Of a DNA stretch of 64,000 bases, positions 48,801-57,200 are shown one piece after another (position 1 is the first letter of the stretch; every line of letters begins with the position of its first letter). Under the pieces are notes generated by a model. That model was not told the DNA's origin, searched no databases, and saw only the letters and a program-made list of their open reading frames with translations. The position numbers were made by a program, and so were the translations under genes. Origin of the DNA: Triops longicaudatus (Eukaryota; Arthropoda; Branchiopoda; Notostraca; Triopsidae); assembly GCA_022885665.1 (NCBI GenBank), contig JAGQDJ010000007.1:248001-312000 (forward strand), in the 5' to 3' direction.

Positions 48801-51800
48801 CGCCAGTTGTTATGAAGAATAGCGCCGAGTCCAACCCACACGAGTGTAATAGTAAAAAAGAGCAACAAATATTCCAGTCAAAGGACTAGTGATCGCAGCG
48901 TTGTGCTATAATGCGAATGTTTCAACAGCGAGAGCTGCTGTTCGGTAACATACACGAAACGCACGCAACAGTGAAATTTCCCGTCGCTTTTGGAGCCACT
49001 TAGTAACTATGCGCAGTTATTTCCGAGAAAATTGTGTAGTAGAGAAACCGTTTACAAGTAAAAATGAATTTTTAATAAGATCTTTTGCTTAAATCGGACT
49101 TTACTAGTAAAATATCTATATTACTCTTTTATCGATTTGATCCTGTTTCGGAAAAGGTAATAAGTCACATGCAGCTAGTAGCTGTATTCGTACGAAGCAG
49201 CTTGCGAAGCGGATATTCTTTGGCTTTCGTTGAAATGAAAGTGATTTACATTTAGTATGGCATGTGTATATTGTCTCCATTGTTTATAATGCACACTTCA
49301 CAGTGGGTATGGTCCTCTCAAGCCAGGGTATTTTTCAAATGCGCAGTATTACGTGCTACTGTTCCAGGGTTTCTTTTGTATAGAGACCAATATTAAAGAA
49401 GAATAGCTACTAGAAAGACTTAAACAGGTTTGTCAGCCAAGTTTGGACAATCCGCTTTCTTTTCTGTAGGGTTGTATGATTAGATAGAACAAAAGTAAAC
49501 TGAAGCCCCTCCTTGCTCCAGTTCAGTTCCTAACATCTGCCGTTATTAGAGAATTTAGAGAGAACGAAGCATTAATGAACATTGGAATGCAAATAGCAGC
49601 TTTGAAAGTGTGTAAGCACGTGTATGTAAATCAATAGAAATTTTTTAGATAGAAATTGTAGTGAATAGACATGACCAAAATTGTCACTCAGATGAAAAAA
49701 TGTTTTGATCTTAATCAGTAATCGACTTTGGTATAGAAGCGCAAACGAAAACCATTCGCGCCAAGATTGCGGTACTATAAGCTCTTTTTCCGGACACGAT
49801 AACAAAAAACCGAGAGTCACACTCCTGTTTACAGATTTGAACGAAGCCAAACGTGTCTTCGAAACGCGTCTATTCACAAGACAAACGCTAGAGTTTGGAT
49901 TGCTTGCCTGAATGTTTGACGGTAATTCCTTCAAAACTTTCGTTACATGAATTCTATACGCAGCTAAGTTTTCAGTAAACTTAATTCCTTCGCGGCATCG
50001 TATGGGTGGTTCGTTAGTTGAGTTCGTAGTTCTTTAAAATAACTTACAGTACCAAAGTTGCAGTAGCCAAAATAATGAGTGACATACTATAGGATATAAT
50101 TACTTCTGCCCCAACAACTGAAACGTTTCCCAAATTTGTATGGAGAAATGTCATTAACGACCTTCCTCTTCCTTTTAATTACTACAGCATTTTAATGCAA
50201 GAGCTATCGAGTTCTTTAATGAGAAGCAATTAAAAGTAAGCATCTCATATCTAATTAAAAATAAACATTAAACCCGAAATGCTCGTCAAGCACAAGTAAA
50301 CTCTGGAGGCCTTTCTTGGCTCTGCTTTGTCATTTAATAGAAGCACTTCGGGGAGGAATATATAACGGATGTGCATGAAGTATTTTACGTTAGTTGAGAA
50401 AATCGACGGCACATTGGGGGGGGGGGGGGATGCGTTATACTCCTCGCGACTCGACACGATGGTCTTATCCTGTCGACTGTGGCGATAAAAAAGGGTTTGT
50501 CACTGAAGATAGCCCAGGTCCCCAACGAGCTTTTAGCGTCCATAAAACATGGGCGCCGGTCGTTGGTACCGACTTGTTGTTTTTATTATTCAAGCTTTCC
50601 AAGAGTTCCAACAATGGGAGAAGCTGCCAACCGGGAACCAGGACGTTTCATGGGAGGTAAAAGACAAAAGACTACTTTTAACTTCGTTTTATTCTTCGAG
50701 TAATATTGCCGTTTACTTTGGTAAAAAAGCACACTCAAATGACCTGCCCAACTCTTCCGGTCCGTGTAGCCGGGCTGCTACGTTTTGGATTGACCGGCAT
50801 TATTGAAGCTTGACGAAACCTGTAGCAATATTTGCGTCTTATTTTTCTGTTTGTTGTTTCCTACTGGATTAGAAACCTGGGTTATGTAGATGTCGTAAAT
50901 GGCATTGACCTGTTACGCTATAACGTCTTTCTGGTTTGGAGGTCCTTACAGATCGTGTTCTTAATTAATCACCCAGTAAGAGAATTGGATTTGGAATTGA
51001 GTATCAAAGTTTGCCTTTGTCTGAGTACTATTCTTTTGCTTTACTTTTTGTTCAACGGTTTTGTAGAACTGATACATTTTTATTTATCGAACGTGTCCCG
51101 AAAAGGATTGTGGGGGATTCGCATAGACAGTTAGCAACCCGGTGAAAAATCTCTGAGAAACTGGTTTCCTATACCCAGGGGATTGCCTGTAGTTCGTTCC
51201 GTCACACATATCCTCAATAAAAGCCCAAAGCGTTAGAGCCAAAGTTATCTGGCCTAAAAGATTAGATCAACAGTCTAACTGTCCAAGTCGTGTCTATCAA
51301 GGCCGGGGAACACAACTTGTGATATTCAAATACTGAAAGAGTCTTATAATGCCCAAGAAACCTGCCATGTTGCTCACACTCGGGTCGGAAGTTTCATGTT
51401 TGGAGTCTTTTTTTAAAGCGTTTTTCGTTTTATAACCCTAGCCTTTCCTTGTTTTCCTCTCAATGGAGAATCTGACCGCATTTAGAATCTACAAATTCTG
51501 TTCCAGACGTGCTACACTCTATTTTGTCCACTCTCTACAGGTAAACGAATCTGATTATCACAGTCAAGAGCTCAAGCCATGACAATTAAACAGAAAAAAA
51601 AGAGAAAAGAAATCGCTCTCAAGAAATCGGTACCTATTATTGGGGAAAATTTTCAATTGCTATTGCTTACCGTGTGAAGCCGCTGCGGCGGATCCGTATG
51701 CTGAGTGCATTTGAGCTGCATGGTGGACTTGCTGGTAGTACCGGGCCCGGGAATTGGATGTGCCGTCTAATGAGGGGAAAAACATATCCACTTCTTCCGA

Positions 51801-51899
51801 ATTTCCTAGTAAATTGCCGGTACCGGCTTCTAGGTTTCCTTGTGGCCTACTGGCGGCCAACTCGTACCACGATCTCTGTTCGGCTGTGCTCATATCCAT
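24796..51899 (-). CDS. pnr: GATA4/5/6-class zinc-finger transcription factor, pannier-like (whole gene, six coding exons)
   Basis: A sequence-specific nuclear transcription factor that binds WGATAR sites. In arthropods pannier acts in dorsal ectoderm, heart and sensory-organ patterning, and the N-finger recruits FOG/U-shaped cofactors (family knowledge). The coding path is the complement of 24796-24825, 24930-25256, 40239-40364, 45297-45442, 47383-48615 and 51671-51899. All junctions are GT-AG and the phases agree, giving 696 residues plus stop. Visible parts: N-terminal segment with 'EVDMFFPSLDG' and 'SRARYY' (about 36-55); 'MCRPHFH' from 85; 'WCSPF' at 122-126; 'SFPPTPPED' at 150-158; poly-Ala at 314-322 and 435-442; N-finger Cys 492/495/513/516; C-finger Cys 546/549/567/570; basic tail 585-605; 'MSHYMY' tail. 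Residues matching the FOG-contact surface of vertebrate GATA1 (Glu, Val, Gly, His) are kept in the N-finger. The GATA4/5/6 class is near certain; pannier orthology is likely from the N-terminal motifs but was not tested by phylogeny. Untranslated exons were not located. Confidence 0.93.
24826..24929 (-). other. GATA intron 5 (104 bp, possibly retained)
   Basis: The donor is GTAAGT and the acceptor TTACAG, with a pyrimidine-rich stretch before it. Length 104 is not a multiple of three and contains no stop in the exon 5 frame, so retention would shift exon 6 into another frame and end at 24669. Confidence 0.65.
24930..25256 (-). CDS. pnr: GATA factor exon 5 (basic DNA-binding tail and Met/Gly/Pro-rich region, residues 579-687)
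   Basis: The acceptor is TTGCTTTTATAG|GTC in phase 0. The exon opens with 'VNRPLTMKKEGIQTRNRK', which completes the C-finger module directly from 'KLHN' of exon 4, and goes on to a Lys-rich stretch to residue 605 that can serve in minor-groove contact and nuclear localisation. The remainder has 'LPDMICSPLDK', 'MSHYMY', a Pro-5 run and Gly/Met-rich sequence, as in arthropod pannier tails. It ends 'APANSM' at ATG|GTAAGT, phase 0. The frame continues open past this donor for 86 codons (stop at 24669), so intron retention could give another C-terminus. Confidence 0.95.
25257..40238 (-). other. GATA intron 4 (about 15 kb, non-coding)
   Basis: The intron lies between 'KLHN' and 'VNRPL' of the C-finger module. 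No exon that fits phase 0 to phase 0 was seen. Contents of note: a cluster of four GATA cores at 32849-32886, a long open frame of unclear strand at 38268-39101, a hydrophilic open frame at 33878-34279 on the minus strand, and a TATA-like core promoter match near 30131. The rest is AT-rich sequence with short homopolymers. Confidence 0.85.
32849..32886 (-). promoter_or_regulatory. Clustered GATA-binding motifs in intron 4
   Basis: Four TATC cores in one orientation occur within 38 bases: TTATCG 32849-32854, TTATCA 32867-32872, TTATCT 32874-32879 and CTATCC 32881-32886. Directly left of them is AAAGCCGGCGATG, whose GCCGGCG core resembles Mad/Smad-type sites. In a GATA gene this density suggests an autoregulatory enhancer, by inference only. 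Confidence 0.35.
40239..40364 (-). CDS. pnr: GATA factor exon 4 (C-terminal zinc finger, residues 537-578)
   Basis: Begins after CTTTCTTTGTAG in phase 0 with 'SAARRAGTTCANC' and ends 'CNACGLYYKLHN' at AAC|GTAAGT, also phase 0. Zinc ligands are Cys546, 549, 567 and 570. This finger with its following basic tail is the main DNA-binding unit in GATA factors. The loop reads 'CKTTMTTLWRR'; Met553 sits where family members usually have Thr or another polar residue, an unusual but probably tolerated change. The intron falls right after 'KLHN', a position shared by many animal GATA genes (recalled, not checked). Confidence 0.98.
40365..45296 (-). other. GATA intron 3 (about 4.9 kb)
   Basis: It separates the exons for the two zinc fingers; both ends are phase 0. 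It holds a G15 run and a C10 run that form an inverted repeat (41115-41133 with 41214-41229). No coding exon was recognised. Confidence 0.88.
41115..41229. repeat. Inverted repeat with long G and C runs
   Basis: CGAT followed by G15 (to 41133) pairs with C10 followed by TATCG (41214-41229), about 80 bases apart. The arms could form a stem and the G15 run could form a quadruplex. It may be the remains of a small transposon, but no target duplication was seen. Confidence 0.45.
45297..45442 (-). CDS. pnr: GATA factor exon 3 (N-terminal zinc finger, residues 488-536)
   Basis: Encodes one full GATA finger, reading ECVNCGATSTPLWRR, then DGTGHYLCNACGLYYK, then MNGQNRPLIKPKRRL. Zinc ligands are Cys492, 495, 513 and 516 in C-X2-C-X17-C-X2-C spacing. 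The acceptor is ACCAACAG|AA; two bases complete the Glu codon begun in exon 2. The donor is TTG|GTAAGT in phase 0. Positions equal to the vertebrate GATA1 FOG-binding residues are present (E491, V493, G496, H510), as is the Asp of 'WRRDGTG' (D506), so cofactor binding through this finger is expected. Confidence 0.98.
45443..47382 (-). other. GATA intron 2 (about 1.9 kb)
   Basis: Phase 1 intron between the activation region and the N-finger, with donor GTAAGC and acceptor CAACAG. No other feature was recognised inside it. Confidence 0.88.
47383..48615 (-). CDS. pnr: GATA factor exon 2 (activation region, residues 77-487)
   Basis: A 1,233-bp exon that keeps the frame open throughout and is clearly GC-richer than the surrounding DNA. 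It begins after TTTCTTTCCAG and ends in phase 1 at GCCG|GTAAGC. Conserved blocks: 'MCRPHFHTALHPWL' (85-98), 'SAWCSPF' (120-126) and 'SFPPTPPED' (150-158). The rest is low complexity: Asn-rich 165-195, Ala-9 at 314-322, Gly-rich 355-361, a His/Pro/Ser stretch at 369-383, a Ser run at about 389-402, Ala-8 at 435-442, and two Ala-4 runs at 458-466. This is typical of a transcription-factor activation domain. The end, 'KTRSSA', leads into the 'EGRECVNC' of the N-finger. A long open frame on the opposite strand (47760-48209) is a shadow of the Ala/Ser/Gly codons. Confidence 0.92.
48616..51670 (-). other. GATA intron 1 (about 3.1 kb)
   Basis: Phase 1 intron with donor GTAAGC and acceptor TTCCAG followed by a second CAG, giving a tandem NAGNAG acceptor. 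It contains a G14 run at 50416-50429. An open frame at 50832-51134 on the plus strand is hydrophobic but has no family resemblance and is treated as chance. Confidence 0.82.
51671..51899 (-). CDS. pnr: GATA factor exon 1 (start codon; residues 1-76 and first base of codon 77)
   Basis: Starts at an ATG with A at -3 and G at +4 (context AACATGG); a second in-frame ATG follows two codons later. The frame stays open upstream without another nearby ATG, so this is the chosen start. The segment is rich in acidic and aromatic residues, with 'WYELAASR', 'EVDMFFPSLDG' and 'SRARYYQQVHHA', typical of the N-terminal region of arthropod pannier-type proteins, then a small Ala run. The exon ends in phase 1 at a donor reading G|GTAAGC. 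The G joins exon 2 to rebuild an Ala codon. Confidence 0.82.
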
Positions 51900-53060
51900 G
51901 TTGAACAGTTTTTGTGATTCAGTTTTCTTCAGAAAAGAATTTCTTGTCGAGGGAATTGGAACTTGGGACGGGCGCGTGGGAGGCGCGTGGGTGATTTACC
52001 GTCAATTGGAAGGTAAGAAAAACGACACCCCCAACTGAGTTGGATAGTTTTCTCGTCCCTGGGTGTAACAATTCACTTTGGAAAGGATTTTCTGGGAGGT
52101 AAACCCGTAACCCAATAGACGTCAGTCACTCTGAACCGTCATGTGGAGGTTGCTGGGATGGTTCAACATGGGTGATGGCTCACTATCATCCGGACACTTT
52201 GTAACTGACCACCCAATAAAGAAATGCCAGATTATAACACTTTTAAACGCTGGGCTATAGCCTTTTGTACCCAGGAAAGGTTTAATCACTTGCTTTTTCC
52301 AACCGGAAGAATCAAAGACACACAATTTAACACTTGATGGAACACTCTCTGTCAAAAAGTGTTCAAAATTGTTTCTCCGGGTATGTTTTAAAAATTCTCG
52401 TTGTGTTTATTGTTCACAGTCAAATCAACATACCAATTGGAAACTATTTGGTCAATTGAGACGGTTACGGTTTGATTTTCACCAGCACCGCACGATTCTT
52501 TGATGGACAAACACTTTTCTCACAGAAACAGTTTACACACTGTTGCCAATGGGAAATTCCCTTTGCACACGGAACCGTAGCACAACTGGTGCGATTGTCG
52601 TCGCGGTGCTGCTTATCTAACACTGTGCACACCGTGCTGTGTATAGCACATGCATGTAATTGATAAGACCCATCCACCCTCCAAGTAAATCTGCTTGGCT
52701 TAAGTGTTGCGAAACGGAGATTGGGACATAAACAATACAATAGAACGTTTTGCAGCGATGCCCTTCCTTTAGCACGGAGCGGTACGCTAACGCAAGTCTT
52801 TCACACAGAAACACGTTCTTCACTCTCCACCCGCGTGCTGATAAGAGCTGACCATGGAGAGGACTAAAGAGCTGAGCCCGACAGCTCCGAACACAGATCC
52901 CTGGGCAACAACACAAAGAGGGAGGAGTTTTTCTCTACAAACGAACATGGTGAGGGGGGAGAGCTAGAGCTACTTCCCACCCACCACTACGGAGGCGGAG
53001 CTGGATTCGCTAGTAAAGTACATGACCGCGCCCGCGCAGCTCTGTCCCAGGCCCTTTTGC
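51900..53060 (-). other. 5' flank / possible 5' leader of the GATA gene
   Basis: The sequence directly upstream of the start codon stays open in the coding frame for a short way and then becomes non-coding. No upstream ATG-containing exon or clear TATA/initiator pair in minus orientation was found, so the transcription start is unknown. The part from about 52900 to 53060 is richer in G+C than the surroundings. Confidence 0.4.
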
Positions 53061-53061
53061 G

Positions 53062-53145
53062 CTTATCCATTGGTGACTATGATGTCAAATAAGCCCCGCC
53101 TCCCGTGGATATAAGGTTTTTAGTTCATCGTAGCGACAATTTTAT
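53062..53145. promoter_or_regulatory. Promoter-like cluster: GATA, CCAAT, CRE-like, GC box, TATA
   Basis: In order along the plus strand: CTTATC (a GATA site on the minus strand) 53062-53067, inverted CCAAT 53069-53073, TGATGTCA (CRE/ATF-like) 53080-53087, CCCCGCCTCCC (GC box) 53094-53104, and GATATAAGG 53109-53117. The order and spacing fit a core promoter firing to the right, away from the GATA gene, with a start near 53140. It could equally serve the GATA gene as a bidirectional proximal promoter about 1.2 kb above its start codon. This rests on motif reading alone. Confidence 0.3.
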
Positions 53146-54129
53146 CGAGCGATTTAAATTTGTTTGATGGTGCGGCTATAGCCGCTTTTTCCTCTTCTTT
53201 TTAGCTTAGAAAAAAAAGGAAGAAGTACTTTAAAAAATGGGTAACGATTCGCTCCGTGACGAAACTGTAAAGGAAACAGGAGGGTATTGCACTTAATTAA
53301 AAAGGAAGGGTAAAACTTACTAAGACGGGGATCGAGAACTAAGACAAGGGAATATAGGCCATGAGAACTAGCGGAGCGTTGAATAGCGATGCTAAACAGT
53401 TGACATTTACTCCAAGTTGATTTCCGCGGAAGTTCTAATGAGCTTGGGAAATCGTTTTGGAAGAGAAGGAAACCGAAAAAGAATAGGTAAGGAAATGTTG
53501 TATTTTTCTTTTTTTTTATAGGTGTGTAAGCGAGAGCGTACAGTGCTCACATGCAATGGGAGGGTTTTTGGGGCCAAGGGGGTATGGATTAGTTTTTTTC
53601 GATACTATGTTGGTTTCCTTCTGTTGCTGGTTACTTTTTTCAGGTCTCGTTAATGAGGACCTGAACATATCTGTTCGTCTAGTCTCGACGATTGGCCCTG
53701 GCTCGTTCCCTGTGTGTATATGTGAGTGTGTTGTGTGTTTGTTCGTTAATGGATGTCGTCTTCCTCTTCCTGTGAGCTTTCGACTCACACACACATGTGA
53801 GGGAAGACGGTACGCTACTAAAAAGTAAACGTTCTTTCCTATCCTTTACGGTTCCCTTCGGAATACGCAAACTGGCCTTGCACTAGCGGAAGCTATAGAA
53901 ACGTGTCCTGTATCCTAGTTGGTCCTTGTGGAGAATTCGTTAGTAATTAAATCGACAGCTTTGAGATTCCTATGCCCTTAATGTACGCAAGGGATGCGTA
54001 CTTGGAAAATTAATGCGACGCATGAGCACTCTGGTACTAGAAACCTGCATTTCGGTGAAAAAGAGCAACGAGAATTAAGTATTGAGAGAAAAATGAAAAA
54101 ATAGCATTAGACTAACTAGTAAAGTAATC
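53146..54129. other. Upstream intergenic sequence
   Basis: Directly right of the promoter-like cluster, a 19-codon open frame (53237-53296, plus strand) starts in a good context (AAAAATGG) and encodes MGNDSLRDETVKETGGYCT. It could be the start of a plus-strand transcript or chance. Nothing else was recognised. Confidence 0.5.
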
Positions 54130-54282
54130 AGGGCTGTAACCAGGATTTTGATTCGGAGGAAATTCGGGTGGAGGGTATGCTTTTTTTTGGAGCATTTGGA
54201 TATTTTTCTATCTTCAGCCATTACGAAATACAAAAATTTCGGGTGCAATAAGAACCCCTGTATCCTCCTTGTTACGGCCTTT
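54130..54282. mobile_element. Small inverted-repeat element, copy 2 (about 153 bp)
   Basis: It starts AGGGCTGTAACCAGGATTTT and ends ...GTTACGGCCTTT, so the two ends pair as imperfect terminal inverted repeats (GGCYGTAAC core). It has the same order of internal motifs as the copy at 17733-17892 but has lost the long G run. No target duplication was identified with confidence. Confidence 0.6.
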
Positions 54283-57200
54283 GTAAATAATTATGAATTG
54301 AGCGATCGGGAGCATTTTTTACATAAAACTATTGCTTAGGGTTTGTTTGGGTTTCTTCTGTGTATTTGAATGTTAATTCCTTGCCGGGGAGAAGGAGAAG
54401 CTGCCTGATGTCTCTGAGAGTTACGCTTTTCTGCGCATTAGATCCTGTTTTTCCGGTTACAAAAAAAAAAAACACTTCTGCTTGCTAAAATAAAACATTC
54501 AAGTTTGCTTCCGTAAACCTGGCAGTAACAAGCATATAAGTTGAAGCCTATTTCGCGTTTGTTTGAATTGTTGTGGAAAATGAACAAGCTCAGAATTCAA
54601 ATACTTATTTTCCAATAACGAAGCTAGAATGACATTTACCTGTCCGTTATTCTACATTACAAGTAACCGCTTTAGCGCTTAATTATAAGAACAATGGTCG
54701 TCAAAGTCAGACAGTACACGCAGCAGTGAAGCTCTCTGTAGAGGTTGCCCTTGCTTTCTGTAAGAAAACACCAACAGCGGGACACAAGCTGTAACTCGTT
54801 GATTTGCAAATCTATATACAGGCATAATATTTTTCTTTTTTTATAATAAATCAAAGAATAATATATATCAATAGGTTTTTGTCCTCTCAAGTTCTTGCTA
54901 CTATATTTAAAGGGGCTTACCTTTCTATTTTGTGTATCTACTTAATAGTAATTTTCCGTTATTTTTACGGCTACTAGCTTCCTAATTAACTACAAAAGTA
55001 TTTGTGACAACGTGCTGGCAACCGTAAGGAAAAAAATCAAAAGTAGTTTATGTTTGAGTATTAATTTACGTGTCTTTTTTTATTGATTAACCAACAAGAT
55101 GAGACGTAAAAGGCTTACAGTTTGTTTATATTGTAGTAAACCAGTTATTGCCCGAAACTTACAATCACTTTTGTATTACAGTTAATTCTGGACGCAAAGC
55201 ACTGTTGTTTTCTATCACTTACCGTGATTGTTCGTGTATTTCGAAAAGTTTTGATTCTTGCAAAAGTTATGCTTATGTCTGTTTAAACCAAACTAAAAAC
55301 ATTGGCCTCCGTGATACGAAACAGCTCTAAATAAAGTGAAAATTCAGTTGAACTGTAAATGTTCAGGTTCACGAATATTTTTAAACTGGACTTCTTTTAG
55401 TATGTAACAATTCATTTAGTTTTCGCTCCTACACTTAAAACATTGGAACGTGGTGCAACGCCATAAAAAAGGAAAACAAAGGCATGTTTGTTTTCACCCA
55501 TTACTTTTCTAAAAAAGAAAGGATAGTGCGTTAATGGGCTTGTTGTGAACTTAACGAGACGCGTCTCTTAAAGCGTAAAACGTTATGGGAATATAAAATT
55601 TGCGGTTTGTCGGGAAGTTCGATAATGAAACAAAGATAGAAACAATGGGAGTTTTTTTATCTGATATGGGGAAATTAGCCTAATTAGTCCAGTGGGAAAG
55701 GAAGAGGAAAGCGTAGTTCCAAAAATATTTTAGAATGCAAGGAGAGAAAAAAAAGGAGAAGGGAAGGAACGCACCGTTTCCATCATCAGGTGCACGGCGC
55801 GCAGTCTAGTGGAACGCCGCACATGCATTGGAAAAACGGCGAAGGAAAAAGCTTTAGATATATGGGATAAGGTTTTGATGCAGAGCAACGAGAATCAAGT
55901 CGTGTGTGATGCCAAACAGGCTCTTATCGCGAGCTGAGCATCAGTTTTCCCAGGCAGTTTGGTCTTGGACGCTAATTGGCTGGCCTAAGCCACCATAAGA
56001 TGACATAGGAACCACGATGACACCTGACAGCTCATTCGTCATTAAAGGTAGAAATGGTACAAAAACTTCTTGTTCTTCTTTTCCTACACACCATCAACCC
56101 AACCAGGGACTTTTCGTCCACCCCCTACACCCTACGCCCCAAAAACCTTATATCTAAGCACTTCTAGACACATTACTTCCCTTAAAATCGACTTTTCCTC
56201 GTCTTCACTGTTTCTCCAACAGACACATTCACCCATGGTCCATAAGATGAACGGGTGTCTTGTTATACTGCGATGCTTATGAGCTCCTCTGACCATTGTA
56301 CACAGTACTTATCCGAATTATGAACCGTAAGCGAGTTTCGAGAGCAGCAACTCGGGCTCCGCTGTCTCTTTGGCCATTCAGGTGGTCATTTATCATCCGT
56401 AGAGACGAAAAACAGCCGACAGACAGAAAATCCTCCTCGCTACGCTCCGTACTTGTTCGCCTATGGTCATTTGCAGTCAGCATAGATGATTAAATCCGAA
56501 TTCGGATGTATGAGACTTTCAAAGCTGGGACGAGAAACTTCTTAACTCATACGTTTACTTCCCTTATACGATGTTTCGCTCTAGAGTTGCGTACAAACTG
56601 GTGACGGAATGTGCAGTGTGAATTATTTTGCATCCGCTATGTCATGCGTAGGGAACCGTGTTGGAATGTAAGGTAGCGTGATGTTTTTCCATGTAAGTTC
56701 TCTCATACAAAGGGGTTTCTTTGAGTTTTAAGTCATTCTTGCACTGCACTTTGTCTATGATTTAAAAGCAATTCTTTTACGAGCGGCTTGTCGCTGGTAT
56801 GTGACTTTGTTTGTAATTATTCAGTTAAGCATAATCTGTAAACGCAGTGGAATTGAATGAAAGACGAGTAGGAAAAATTGTAACAAGAAGTTTTTTTATG
56901 TTGTTGTTTTTTATATTTGTGTTTACTGTAAAAACTAGCGAACACATTGCAAGAGCATATTCCTTATCCATGGATCTCTCTAATCCAGAATTGTCTGAAC
57001 TCGTGCAATCAGTCGTAAGCATGTAAAGCGATACAAAGCGCAGCCATGTCTTGGTATTAAAAGAAACCACTTGTGAAAGACATTTGAGCAAAGGAGAATA
57101 ACTACTTTAAAAAATCTAACCAAGACTATCCTGGAGAGGAACCTAGAAATTTTCCTATATTAAATGCCCCATTTATTCGCGTCAGTGAGAACAATCTCTA

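Noticed and set aside
50832..51134. 100-codon hydrophobic open frame on the plus strand in intron 1
   Set aside because: Its Phe/Leu/Ile content is expected from AT-rich DNA; no receptor or transporter motif and no splice context.
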